Part shown: one piece after another, positions 25,409 to 37,700 of the stretch
Numbering within the stretch: the stretch's first letter is position 1
Layout: every line of letters begins with the position of its first letter
Assembly: GCF_947179165.1 (NCBI RefSeq)
Contig: NC_077244.1
Span: 77,918,144 to 77,982,143, forward strand
Direction: 5' to 3'
Length of the DNA: 64,000 nt
From: Solanum dulcamara
Taxonomy: Eukaryota; Streptophyta; Magnoliopsida; Solanales; Solanaceae
The notes under the pieces: model-generated
The model's input: the letters and a program-made list of their open reading frames with translations, nothing else
What the model was told of the DNA's origin: nothing
The model's database searches: none
Position numbers and translations under genes: made by a program

Positions 25409-27090
25409 GTGCTACAAACTCAAGTTTTGATAAATTTGACATGATAAAGACAGAGATAAAAATTAATTTAGAAATAACAAAGACAACTAAAATTAAATTT
25501 CTTTAGTAGAAATACCTGATATAAAATTAATTAGTCTGGAAAAAATTAAAGCTTTATACTGATAACGTCTCATAAAATAAACTAACTTAGAAAAATAAGA
25601 AGAAGAAAGTAAAGAAAAAAGAGAAAGACTATGAGAATATTTCTTCAGTTAGAGAAAAAATAAGAAGAAAAGAAGAAAAATAAAGGAAAAAAAGATGTCC
25701 ACAAAGTAGAAAAATAAAGAGGAAAAGGACGTCACAAAGTGTACATCCATTTCCATATCCCTTTCATAACAGTACTTAATTTGTATTACTGTCAATAAAC
25801 TATGATTTCGAGGATTAACAAATAGATCCAATGATCTCAAAAAAAATAAAAAATACTATGATTTGAGATGAGAGGACAAAATTCTGGTATCCTTGTCCCC
25901 CATTATGTGTAAATAAAGTTACCACGACAGTATAATTAAATTTAGCACTGGATCCACTTGTTTAATTGAAATGATATATGAAGAATTGAGGTCCAAGGGC
26001 AAAGAGTGACATTTTAAACTTTTTTTTTGGTTTTAAAAAAAAGTAACACAAATGTCGACAAAATTTCAAACACTAAAAAAACATTTCTATATTTTTAAAT
26101 AAATCTACTTCAACAACATATCCAGTGTAATAGCAAGTGAATATGTTGAATAGTGATATGTACACAATTTTTTAAAAAGATTGTTTCGAGAATATTTTTA
26201 ATTCCTCACTAGTATTTGAACTGCTAATTTGTGTACATAAATCTAAATCTCTGATTTTGACGTAGATGTGTGCGCAATTTTAGAAAGGTTGGTTTCGAGA
26301 ATATTTTTATCTCCTAACTACTATTTGAACCGCTAAAATATGTACACAATCTTATCCAGCTTGGTTTGAACTTGAAGGACGAGAGACTTCAAAAATCCTA
26401 AGTTACTAAGCAATGGTTTCAAATAGTAATAGCTTAAAATGTTCTAAAATAGTTGATCTTAAAAATAACATAAAACATGTATTACAGACTTTTTGCTTCT
26501 TCTAAATTCACACTAATTTAACTTATGAAGCATAATTAGGTGAGACATTTAAAATAAAAATAAAAATTATTGTGAATGAAGCCAAGATAGGATAACAAAC
26601 AGCTATATTGAAATTGGACCTAGTGAAAAGAGTAGTAAACTCAACAATCCTACAACAAAACTTTCAAATTACATTTGGGACTGAATAGAAGCAGCATGAA
26701 TAACGTGCGTGAAAGGACAACGTATATAATAATAAATTAAAATTTTGGAAAATCTATGTATATATTTTCAAGTGTTCATTAAGTAGAAAAATTAACTATT
26801 TAAAATATATTACTTTTTTTAATCATATATATTAATAACAATAAGTCATAAAATCTTTATTTCATTTGATGTTGATATATATGATTAGTCATGAGGATCA
26901 ATACATATTTTATAAGATTAACTTATGAGATATATAGATAAAATATTTTATCATATATTTATGTGCTCAATTAAAACATATCGTAATTAATTATAATTTA
27001 AGGAGAGACAACAATCAAACTACAATAAATTAAACTTTCCTAAAATCACAATGTGGGTAACTCAAAGAATCCAACCTTAAGATCTTTTTT

Positions 27091-27223
27091 GTCCATTTAA
27101 AGCTTTGCTCTCTGTCTCTACCAAAGATAATAGGCAGACTGTGACTTACCTCTGCCAATTTTCCTCTTTTTACGACTTTGACTTGTTGCCTTCACCTAAT
27201 AGATTCTTTGCAGTAAATTTCTG
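27091..27223. repeat. Copy A of a dispersed 130-bp block
   Basis: Shares GTCCATTTAAAGCTTTGCTC, TGTGACTTA, CCTCTTTTTA and TTGCCTTCACCTA, in the same order and orientation, with 28704-28837. Function unknown. Confidence 0.6.
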
Positions 27224-27436
27224 TTAAAGATATGGATTTTAGAGTTAATTCTAACTTCAAAAGATAAAAAGAATTATTCTAAATCATATAAGGAGAACGA
27301 TGTGAATTTCAATATCTCACCACGTTTAGAATTAAATATTTAGAGAATGGACTATTAAGACCCGAGGAAGGGGGCGGGGGGGGGGGGGTCAACATTGAAA
27401 CTAAAAAAATAGGATGAGTCTGATTCTAATCTCACG

Positions 27437-27532
27437 TTAAAGAAATGAATTTTGATCTAATAAAATTTGCTTTTACACATCATATTAAAGAAATAAATCT
27501 TGATCTAATAAAATCTGCTTTTACACAATAAC
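27437..27532. repeat. 48-bp tandem repeat, two copies
   Basis: Two near-identical units beginning TTAAAGAAAT at about 27437 and 27485 and ending CTTTTACACA, with a few substitutions. Confidence 0.75.
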
Positions 27533-27959
27533 AAGTAAATGATTTTGTGATAGTAATATAATTGACACTATATTATGTTTAACGACAATAATACAATAAT
27601 GAGTATTTATAACCAACACTCAAAATACAATGACATTCACTCAATTATCACCAAAAAAATAAATTATTATCATTAAATATCTTTTTTCTTACTGCGTTTG
27701 TGTGAACTGAAGTCCATATAAAGAGAGTAAATCTCCCGTCCCTAGTCTCTCAACACCTCCTCACGTCGACTTGACATCTGATGACATGTAAACAAATGAA
27801 TTTTGAATTTAAAAATTTAATTCAATCTCAAAAATTAGCTATGACGGAAAAAGATGTCTAAAACCATGTGAGTAGACTATGCTCCTCCCATGAACGGTAC
27901 GGGACTCCAACAACTGTGATTTACTATTCATATCGTAGACTATTTTATTTCAATCTAAG

Positions 27960-28525
27960 ATGCCGTTTTGGCCACAAATATATTTAGGAAAAAATTTGGG
28001 CAAAATTTGAGAATTAGTGTTTGGTCATATAATTTGCTTTTATTCGGCAAATATATCAAGTTTTCAAATTCTTTAAAAAAAACTAGAATTTTGACCAAAT
28101 TCTACTATTTGGAAATTTTAAAAAAATTTAAAAGTTACCCCAAAATTTTAAATTTTATAAAAATACTCATCATCTATTAATCCTAATTAAGATATATCTA
28201 CAACCAACTACATTAAAAAGAATGTCAACTTATATTTAATGGGTTATAATTCATCCTGAATCGGTAACAAGTTTGAGTATGTAATTATATTGTATGGTCT
28301 TGCCTATATTGTTATTGATTATCATCAATTATGTTATAAAATTATTTGTTAACGGAACATGTTCATTATAAAATATTATTGATAATTTTAATATTTTTTA
28401 GAACTTATGATATAAATCATATCTTTTTAAAAAGTCAAATATTTCTTCCAAAATTTATAACAAAAAAAATGGTAAATCTCACCCAAAAATAGTTGAAAAT
28501 TTGTGACCAAATATTAATTTAAATT
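27960..28525. mobile_element. Decayed hAT-like MITE (uncertain)
   Basis: The left end reads GCCGTTTTGGCCACAAATAT; the right end near 28515 reads ATTTGTGACCAAATATT, roughly its inverse. The inside is AT-rich with repeated AAATTTTAAA motifs. Ends are not exact and no target duplication was found. Confidence 0.35.
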
Positions 28526-28703
28526 TTAGAATTGGGAAGTCTGACGTAGCCCTTCCCCTATACTATAATATTTTTTGTTTGAAGGTTAATACACAAGAGT
28601 CAAGAAACTTTCCATAAACATGGACGAGTATAGCATGTAGAATTTATTTCAATAAAGGATTTTTTTAAATTTGTTGAAATCAGAATGTGGTCTTGAGATG
28701 TTG

Positions 28704-28837
28704 TGTCCATTTAAAGCTTTGCTCTCTGCCAAATAGGATAGGCATCAGAGTGTGACTTATCTCTGTCAAAAATTCCCTCTTTTTAGTGCTTTGACTCGTT
28801 GCCTTCACCTACGTATAGACTTTGGAGTAAATTCTGC
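28704..28837. repeat. Copy B of a dispersed 130-bp block
   Basis: Direct-orientation partner of 27091-27223, starting GTCCATTTAAAGCTTTGCTC and ending near GGAGTAAATTCTG. It lies about 2.3 kb upstream of the NOI gene. Confidence 0.6.
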
Positions 28838-28891
28838 GCCGTTGAAATAGTTCAATCTCTCTGTCATTCTATTTACACCTTAGGATATTTA

Positions 28892-29254
28892 GAGCCCATT
28901 TGGATTGATTTAAGTTGGTCAAAGCCGTTTTTTTAGCTTTTGAATGTGTTTGTCTAATGCTAACTCTTAAAGTCAGTCAAAAATGAAAAGTTAAGATTCC
29001 TAACTTTTTTTTGCTATTGCTTAAAGTCATTTTGTTTGACCATAGAAATTACTTTTATATCCCTTATATTTTAACTAAATTCCCAAACTACCCTTTTTGT
29101 TCTTTTAACCCTAAAATTCAAACACTTATTTTCAACATAAACACTTTTATCTAAACATTCAACTGCTTATTTTAAAAATAACTTTCAGCACTTCAAAGTT
29201 CTAAAAATAATTCATATCTAAAAGTTACTTTTTTAAGCTCATCCAAACGGGCTC
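28892..29254. mobile_element. PIF/Harbinger (Tourist-like) MITE
   Basis: A 363-bp element starting GAGCCCATTTGGATTGATTT and ending TCCAAACGGGCTC. The reverse complement of the right end, GAGCCCGTTTGGATGAGCTT, is a clear terminal inverted repeat. It is flanked on both sides by TTA, the 3-bp target typical of PIF/Harbinger elements, and the terminus resembles the Tourist consensus. No transposase is present. Confidence 0.85.
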
Positions 29255-30966
29255 TTAATCATAATGTCCATCCGCTAAATCAAACCGACATCTCCAATTA
29301 ATTAAAAAAATTATTTTAAATTCTACATAAATATTTAACTTTCACGATCACTATAGTACTCTCGTAATAAAAAAGAAGAAGTAAACAATGTAATCCCAAC
29401 CACAATAATTTTCCATCCCATACAATCCATATTTTAATTGTATTAATGGATCTGAAAAGAATCTGGCAGATTATTAAGTTATTATTGTAATTTTTAAAAT
29501 TATTATGTCATATCTCAATGGAAAAATTTAAATCACTCGTCTAATAGTACTTGTAATTTATGAACCGATTTACGAGGTGCAGGTAAATATCATTTAAATA
29601 GAAAGAGGTTAATAACACAGAAGTGGGCACGAAGCACGAAGCATTTCATAGTGACGCGTGTGGGGTTAAAAAGTCTATTTTCAAACTTTTGAAAGTTTCC
29701 TTAAATTTGAGTGATTTGTTGCTTTGCTTTTTTTATAATTCAGAAAAAGCAACAACTTTGTATATTATTTATAGTGTCAGCTACATTTCTACGCATGCTA
29801 AAATTGAGATATTTTAGAATTAAATTTATATTATACTTAATTAATTATAAATAATATATTTCACTTCTAACTGTAATAAATTAATTTAAAATTATAATTT
29901 CATGATAATTTAGTCCACGAATGTTCATTGATTCAGTGGTATATACACTGTCTCAACAAATTCCCTTCCCCCCACCTAAAAAGTAAAGTAAATAGCGTAA
30001 AGCTGATTTTCTGCTATTTTACCCATCTGCCTCTCCCATTTTTGATATCTGAGCTTTGGCCTCTTTCTCTGCTTTTTTTCTTTATTTTACTGTATAAAGT
30101 ATCAACTAACTTAATGCTAGTAGAATATATTTGAATAACAAAAAAAGGTACCTTATAATTTGGATAGATCCAAAGTGATCCTTTAAATATACTTTTGAGC
30201 AATTTAGTCCTTTAAATTTATTTCAATTAACACTTTGGTTTGATTGAATATTCACTGATGTTAGATTTCACAAAAACTGTACAAAAAATATTAGAAAAAT
30301 TTGTCAAATCTCAGAAATTGCAACAATAACATATTTAATGAAATTCTACAAAGTGAGATTTGAAGAGAATAGACTGTACATAAATTTTAGAACTACCTCG
30401 TAGAGGTAGGAGACTGTTTTCGAAAGACTCATAATCCAATTCTAAAAGTAATAAATCTTAAAAATTGCAATATCAAAATTACGCCAAACAACAAAAATAT
30501 ATAAGGTAGCAAAAACTTCACCTTAATAGGTTGTATGAGGCTCCAAAAATAAACCAAAAACTAATAGTAGTCGTGGAAATTTCAAAAACTACAACCCCCG
30601 AATATGACTTCATGTTATATCCATTTTTTTCATTTATCATTTGTTAAATATAACAAACATAATTGAGAACAAAAATGTGTATGTTTTGGCAAATAAAATA
30701 TTCAAAATCGACTAAGATTATACATTCAAAGTACTTAAAATCTTAGTCGCACAATTGAATAATTATCTAAACTTCTACCTTATTAGTAAAAGTTCGATTT
30801 CTACTTTGTAATCCACATTTCTCATTTCCCCTCTCTTTAGTCCATTTTTTTGAAAAAATAAATATATATATATTTTTAAGGGACCACTTTATACCTATCC
30901 CAAAATATAATGGACCATTTTTGTAATTTTGTTGTCAATGTCCTGTATTCTCTTATTTTTTTACCT
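29255..30966. other. AT-rich intergenic DNA upstream of the NOI gene
   Basis: No gene seen. A SINE-like fragment with ACCTCGTAGAGGTAGGAGAC lies at about 30394-30433. Confidence 0.5.
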
Positions 30967-30974
30967 TTAAATAC
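30967..30974 (+). promoter_or_regulatory. Possible TATA box of the NOI gene
   Basis: TTTAAATA lies about 130 bases before the ATG and is followed by a leader rich in CA and AAAC. A plausible spacing, not proof. Confidence 0.35.
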
Positions 30975-31100
30975 CTCCACCAAAAACAAAAACTTACACA
31001 ACGCAAAAGCAAACCCTTTTCAGGTTCCTTTTATAATTCTCTCACATTCCTCTGCATCCAGTTGATAGTAAAGAACAAGAAAAAACTTTGAAACACCAAA

Positions 31101-32621
31101 ATGGATGTAAGCACTTGTCGAATTTCTTATTCATAAAAAAAAAAGTTGGAAAAAAGTTAATCTTGTTAGAAATGGGTTTATATTTAGCATAATGTTGTTG
31201 AAATTAATATTATTTTTGTGTATATGTAACAGGAGAACAAGTATTACTTGAAGAGAAGTCAAGTTCCAGCATTTGGTAGCTGGGATTGTAATGATAATGA
31301 TTTTCCAATTCCATTTACAGAGTGTTTTGAATCAGCTAGACAAGCTGGTTTGCTTCACTATACTTACTCACAAGATTCAGATTTGTATGTAACTGGAGAT
31401 CTTTACCAGAATCATATGGTTACTCCTACAATGATCGTTGTTCCTCGTCGTAAGGTACTACTACTACTTATGTGACATTGTTTGAATCCATACAAAATTT
31501 TATCTTATAAATGAAGATGATTCAAGGTTTTTAGTCTAAAGGTGGAAACTCTTTTTATTTGGTTTCCCACCTTGGTGTATTTAGCACTGATTAAATTCGA
31601 ATCGTGCATTGCATCATTCATTTGGTTTGGCGCTCCAAACAAAATGGCTCAAACTTGAGATCTCTGTTAGTAGTAGTGCAAAAGTTAAATGTGTGAAATT
31701 GTGTGCAGAAAAAAGGAAGTTACAAAGAAGGAAGAAAAGAGGCATGGGTGATGTGTGATAATTGTGAGAAAGAGTCACCAAGGCATGTTGCTCCAACAGC
31801 TAAATCTGTGCCCAAAAAGCCTGTTGATGAAGATCTCTACAAGATATCTCCTGATTTGCTCTACCCTAAGTCTAAAATGGTACGTCTTTTTTTTCTCAAC
31901 TGATATACATCCACTTGAGTATTTTTGTAGTTGAAGTTGTAGGCAATTCAGAATTCGATTTATAAGTTAAAAGAGTTTTGGTTACAGATTTGATAGAATT
32001 CTGTCATTTATAACTTATAAATTCAAAATTCTGAATTGCCTATACCTTTCGTACTCTGTCAAAGGCCAGAGAGAAATTTGGTAAAAGTCCAACAATTTAA
32101 TTACTTCACTCCATACCCATTCATGTATGTACCATAATAAATGGGACTTTCTTTGTGGACCAATAAAAGGCAAAATGATCATCCTTCTTTTCTAGTGTCA
32201 CATCTGAAGGGACACTACTTAATAACTAAAGTGCTAATCTTTTTGTCAAAAAGGATAATAATAATAAAAAAAAGAAAGCTGAAGAGTTGTTCTAAGGGTA
32301 GTTAAAGTTAATAATCACTTTTTAGTGTTTATTTTAAAGATTCTAATTGCACTGCAAGTTAAATTTCAATTATTAGATTACAATATGTAGCATTCTCCGA
32401 TAGGGGAAGTAAGGGTTTATTCGAATTAACATTACATGTATATACAATGTCAAAGTTATTATTTGTATCTATGGTGTATATAGTAGATGTTCTATCTTTT
32501 TTAACTTCCTATTTTTTTCCGTCGTTGTGCTAAACTTTTTTCTATGATTTATTTAAACTCATTGCAGAAAGGCATCAGAGGATTCATGTCAAGCTGCTTG
32601 TTGCCAACTTGTGGTTGTTGA
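31101..32621 (+). CDS. NOI-domain (RIN4-like) protein
   Basis: 150-residue protein; exons 31101-31106, 31233-31454, 31709-31879, 32568-32621, all GT-AG and in phase. The first exon codes only Met-Asp. The NOI motif is near the N terminus: P14-A-F16-G17-S-W19-D, then PFTECFESARQAG at 29-41. PxFGxW is the sequence that the Pseudomonas protease AvrRpt2 cuts in RIN4 and related NOI proteins. The C terminus has Cys143, Cys148 and Cys150 (SSCLLPTCGC), as in family members held at the plasma membrane by lipidated cysteines. Between lie a basic patch (PRRKKKGSYKEGRK, from 73) and a Cys pair, C-D-N-C. Inferred role: membrane-associated immune or trafficking adaptor; this member's partners are unknown. 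It is the only plus-strand gene in the window. Confidence 0.85.
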
Positions 32622-33687
32622 AACTAAAATCCAATGCATATAAGAGAATTTGTGTGTTAGTATATACTCTTACTATAGAGATATTTGAAGTGTTTTTTGG
32701 GTGGTTTAAACCAGCAGTTAAAAGTGTCCAAAAAAGAGAAGATATATGGAATGTTGGTCATCTCAAGAAGATGAATATGTAGAATTGTCATATTGTACAA
32801 TAGAGGAAGATTTCCCTTTTATTCTCTGTTGGAACCAGTATGTTTCTTCTTGGAAGTATTTTGATGTATCCTAGTATAAATAATTCTGGTGGTGTAATTT
32901 ATAAAATTATGAGGAATTTTACGGGAAGTTGGAACTAAAAAGCTTGTAGTATTATCAATTTATGAGAAAAACGAGAAGCCTCCTTGTTGGATCTTTTTAA
33001 CTTTGTTGTGTGATTAATTATCAATAGTTAAAGTCTTAATTAATTTAAGTGAATCACAATCCAATATTCTCTTGTGAGTTTATGTTTTATTTATATTACT
33101 ATATGTTTTACTTAAAGGTTAACTATAACTGATTTCGTTTGCTAATAAAGATGAATTGGTAATCTTTAATCAATGGTATGGTGATTGGTGCCTACTTGAA
33201 CAATTAAATTTTATTAATCATTTTAAAAAAATCTTCTATTGTTATATATCATGGCAACAAAATGCAATATTAGAAGTCCAAAAAAAATTAAAAATATTGT
33301 AAAGTGTATACAACTTAATTTTCAAGTTGGAACATTCATCAATGTGTATACCGAAAATAGATTTATGATTTTATTGGAAACATCTTTATACTTGCCCTAC
33401 CTTCTCCTATAGGCTTTTCTCTTTTTCTTTCTTTTGATCAAAACAAAAAGACTTAACATAAATTTTAAGATTGGTTCAAAGGTCGAAACAGGAGTTTAAC
33501 TCCTTTTATCTTTTAATCGAAGGAATTTTACTTTTTGTACAGCCAAAACACAATACTTATTTGCTTTTGCATCGTTAATGGATTACACTGAAATTAAAGG
33601 TGGAATTAAAAGGCTCTAAAGTATAAAGAATGATTCAAAAAAGAAGCAATAGAAAAAAACTTTAGTTGACTAGAGATGAAGTAGCGA
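32622..33687. other. NOI 3' flank, no further gene seen
   Basis: Includes the NOI 3' UTR, probably ending around 32880-32950 where AATA-rich sequence occurs, then AT-rich intergenic DNA. Confidence 0.45.
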
Positions 33688-33689
33688 TA

Positions 33690-33976
33690 CTACCTCCATG
33701 CCATATTAGATGGATATCTTATTAAAAATGTTTGTTCCATATTATTTGATCATTTGTTAAATCAAGATAAAATTAATTTTTTTTTTCTATTTTACCCGTA
33801 CAATTAATATGGCCTTTTGAATGTAAACAATTTTCAATACTAGCTATTTCTATACTTTATATATATTACATTGATATAAATAAAGGGCAAAATGGTAAAA
33901 AATTTTAAATGTATTAATGATTTCTTAATCATCGTGTAAAATTGAAAGTGCCCATCTAATATACTACAGAGGTTGG
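33690..33976. mobile_element. Stowaway-like MITE
   Basis: Starts CTACCTCCATGCCATATTAG. The reverse complement of the other end contains ACCTCTGTAGTATATTAGAT, an imperfect terminal inverted repeat. Both sides are bounded by TA, the Tc1/mariner target. About 287 bp, non-coding. Confidence 0.65.
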
Positions 33977-33978
33977 TA

Positions 33979-34783
33979 TAAATCAAGACAAATATTAAAC
34001 ACTAGTCAAGGGACATAATAAACTGCACCTCTTCACTTTATCAATGCAACAACTATTTCCTCCAAAAAAGACATAAGCACCTCTGTTGGTCGGAATTATT
34101 AGTTGCACACCTAATCTTTTGCGAAGAATATTACATTTTGTGCTCATATTAGCTTCATGAGTTACTATTAGTTTAGAAGGCATGAAGGAGTTAATTAGAC
34201 CTACATGATTAGTTTGATAAAATTGTTCACAACTTTGTATAAGATGCAATTCCATAGTCTACACCGTGCAACATGAGAAGGAATATTTTAATTTCAAAGA
34301 ACCAAGGATAATATTTAGAATATGGTCAACGCATACCTTGTTTGTCTTCGATAACTATGTTTACCAATAGTTAAATATACCAAGTTCATTTTTTCCAAAT
34401 TTTATCAGTAAATATCAATAGTGGCAGAATCACCTTTGTTCAACCGGTTTCAATTGCTGAAAAAATAGCATAGATGAGTAATATTTGCATATATTTATAC
34501 TATATATGTTGATTCCCCTCGATAATAAAAAATGTTAATATTCCTTCTAATCTTAAGAGCACACTTTCATGACTTGCATACAAGATAATTAGTGCACGGC
34601 TAATGTTTAGTTAATGATACTATGAATCATGAAGTTAGGATTGGCTTGGCCTTTCAAAAATTATTGATGAAAATATTGAACTGAAAGTAGAAAAAGAAGA
34701 AACATGGCTTACATACATGCACAAAATACATCACAAATGAAGAAACTGACTACGTACAAAGCACAATATACAAAGAAGAGCGA
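33979..34783. other. Intergenic DNA and AUG3 3' flank
   Basis: No gene seen. The right-hand part must contain the 3' UTR of AUG3. Confidence 0.45.
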
Positions 34784-37700
34784 CTATGAAGATTGCAAAG
34801 CTCCAACACTTGCAGCAAGTTCCATGACCTTGTTTCTTAAGCGCTCAGGGTGGCAGAAGAAATCAACAAAAACTCGCCTCTCGATAGTCTTCTCTGCTTT
34901 TTGATGTCTGTAAATCTGTTTTATGACGAGCATATCATTTATTAATTTACATCTTCAAGAAATACAGCATAAAAAAGAGTGTGAACACATCTTAAACCAT
35001 AATAAATACAGAGGACCATCTGAGACATAAAACGGTACCAGAAATTAACAATGGTGTCTATTTAGGGACAGAAATATGAAGACTTGAACTGAAAGCTTAC
35101 CTCATTCTTCTTCAAGTGCTCACTGGTCACGTCTTCAATGGCACGTGATAGGTTCTTATTGTAGTCTTCCAATGTTGCTAGCTGCTTCATTAGTGTCTAT
35201 ACAGGGAAGGACATAAATGAGAAGTAACAGATTAAAATCTTCACATTAAACACAAGGGACTGAAGTGCTCATTATAACATATATGACTATTCATATAACT
35301 CAAAAGAGTGAGGTACGTTAAGCAATCAAGAACATATGTTTTTCCAGGAAGCAAAAGATAGTGGTACATCAAAGTCCACAAAAAAGAAAAAAGGGCACTC
35401 AATTATGACCCATACATTATGGAAAGGCAGAGTGAAAAACTCCTTTGTTAAGTAAACAGATACTCCTATTCAAAAGCAAGATATATTGTTCTCCATGTAT
35501 TATTTCCAAGCTGAAGAATCTAAAAGTCCAATTTGGATGCAGTGATAAGTTAAGCAGTGGAAGAAATATAAACCTCAAAAGCCTTTGAGCAAATAGAAAG
35601 AGGGGGAAAAGAGAGATAGAAACCATATTTACATAAAGCAAAGCACATAATGACAAATAATTTACCTGAGGTGTTAAAATTGGTTGAGCAGTTGTTGATG
35701 AAGCAAACAATAGCTGCTGCAAACTTTGAAGAAGAGTGCACCTAATATATGATGTAAGAAAGGTATAAGATGATTTCACACCACGACAGTTTTGCATCTC
35801 AAATCACCATCAGTATTGATTTTAAGTTGATGAAATGCCATTATGAAGGAGTACAACTCCGTGCAGATTGTAAAAGCAAAAGCAAACTCAGAATTCAGAT
35901 AACATATACTTGTTTGAAGTATTAATTAAACAGGGAGACCTCAACCTACAAAACAGATCATGAAAGATAAAAGAAATATGGTTTATGCAAAATGGGGACT
36001 TGTTCGAAGTATTAATTTCAACACAGTTTTCTTAAAGATTATCCGGTTCAAAACTTCCATCTTCCAAGAACAATTACTACAAACATAACCTCATGGATCT
36101 TTCAAGACACTTCACAAATACATCCTACGAAACTAATATGTTGACTGGATCTAGTTACAGGGCCTTGTAGTTCCAGCAAGTAATCACTTGTAAATGAAGA
36201 CATGGCTGACCACTTGTCAAAAATAAAAAACAGAAAGAGACACTACACAACTTGACAATTTTGCAAGTGTGTGTTCCACACATAACTTATACAATTATAA
36301 TGACCTAGAAACAGATCTATAGGTAGACAAAACTAATATTTGATGGATTTCATTTTCATATAAGTTGGTGTTCGCTTAAGATCATAAGCAATATAAAAAT
36401 GTGAATAAACCAATGCGTTGGCAGTGATATATAGGGCCACGTAAGAGCGTATTGTGCAGAGATCTTATTCTAAAGCTTCAAAGCTGTCCCCAATATGATT
36501 AATAATGTCAGAATACTGGAGAGGAGTTATATAGAGACTGGTATAAGTCGACAGAGTTGAGAACTTACATTTTATTTATACATTGATCTCTATCCTGAGG
36601 AAGGGTGTGTTCAAGGTCATATTGTAAAGACATCAGATCTGAACGGAGGCTTGATATCTGTTGCACAATGCCAGGTGCTGAAACATATGTTGATGGACCA
36701 GCTTGAATGTCTGAAGAAACGAATTAAGTATGAATAATAATCCAGAAATGGTGAAGTAATATTTCAATGTCCAGATCCATTACTTGAATATAAGCTTAAA
36801 AGGTCCCTGATGCCATGAAGAAATGTATCGCGATCATCCACTGCTCCTTGTTCTTGAACATCAGATGCAGCTTGGATCAGTGCCCTGCATCGACCCTAAA
36901 TCAAAAAAGTTGCATGAGTGGACAACTAAGAAAGCAAAGATAAATATTGTACTCCTATGTCCCAATTAAAGATGAAAATTTTCTTTTAAGAGGCCTCAAA
37001 GGTATAACCATCCTGTGTCCATATTTCAATCGGCGTCCTACATTGGCTCTTAAACATGCAGTAACTGCTAACCCCACCTTGACTTCCCAAGATTCTTACT
37101 AAAAATCAAGTACTTCAATCAACCACAATCAATCGACAACCCTCAACCCCAATTAATTGGAGTCATCTATATGAACCCTTTGTATCTATTCAACTATCTT
37201 CAGCTACGATTTAAATTGTTCCATAAATGTCAAATTTTAAGACCCACACAAACATGCCATTTTTGTTGCAAAGAAAATTTTGTATTTTCATCCCTTTTAT
37301 CATTCAATTTACGCAAGTTAAAAGACGTTTGGCTGACGAAGGACATTATGGAAAGTTGAATAAGGCTTAAAAAGGAGAAGGGAAGAACAAGAACAAAATC
37401 AAGCTGGTGAAGGTTCTTCAAGTTTAATTCAAGTCTGTGACATGACTCATTCTACGCATATACTTACCACTCTGCCTTTTGTTGCTGACAGGTATCCATG
37501 CAGCTCAGACTCAATAACTTTAAGCAATGAAAATGCCCCAAGCATGGTCTTCTTTTCCAACTGACATGCTACTTTCAGAAATTGATGCCTTGCGACATGA
37601 TTAATTAAATGATTTATGAACTGCAGAGAAACCATAATTAAGTAAGAATTACAAGAATTTCTTAGCATCAATGAGCTAAATTAGATACCCAAAGGTAGCT

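Larger units (their letters stand above)
22963..25771 (-). mobile_element. Internally deleted Ty1/Copia retrotransposon with TSD
   Basis: Minus-strand Copia element, 2,809 bp, flanked by identical pentamers GTACT at 22958-22962 and 25772-25776. LTRs lie at 25568-25771 (5') and 22963-23161 (3'). A polypurine tract, AAGGGGGAG on the minus strand, abuts the 3' LTR at 23162-23170. After the 5' LTR a degraded primer-binding site reads TTATCAG. Recognisable protein parts in order are Gag (25408 to about 24880), reverse transcriptase (about 24850 to 24463, with ARLVAQRFSQRP and LQKSLYGLKQSRRMWYNHL), a later polyprotein part (24251-24024) and RNase H (23825-23631). Zinc knuckle, protease and integrase are missing. 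Many stops and frameshifts; it cannot move by itself. Confidence 0.9.
25777..28891. other. AT-rich intergenic DNA with repeat fragments
   Basis: No gene seen. It holds a short SINE 3'-end fragment near 26111-26141, a G-tract at 27369-27388, a 48-bp tandem repeat (27437-27532), a decayed MITE-like segment (about 27960-28525) and two similar 130-bp blocks (27091-27223 and 28704-28837); the last four are reported separately. Confidence 0.5.

Noticed and set aside
35417..35797. 126-codon minus-strand open frame
   Set aside because: It crosses AUG3 exon 16 in the wrong frame and runs into introns.
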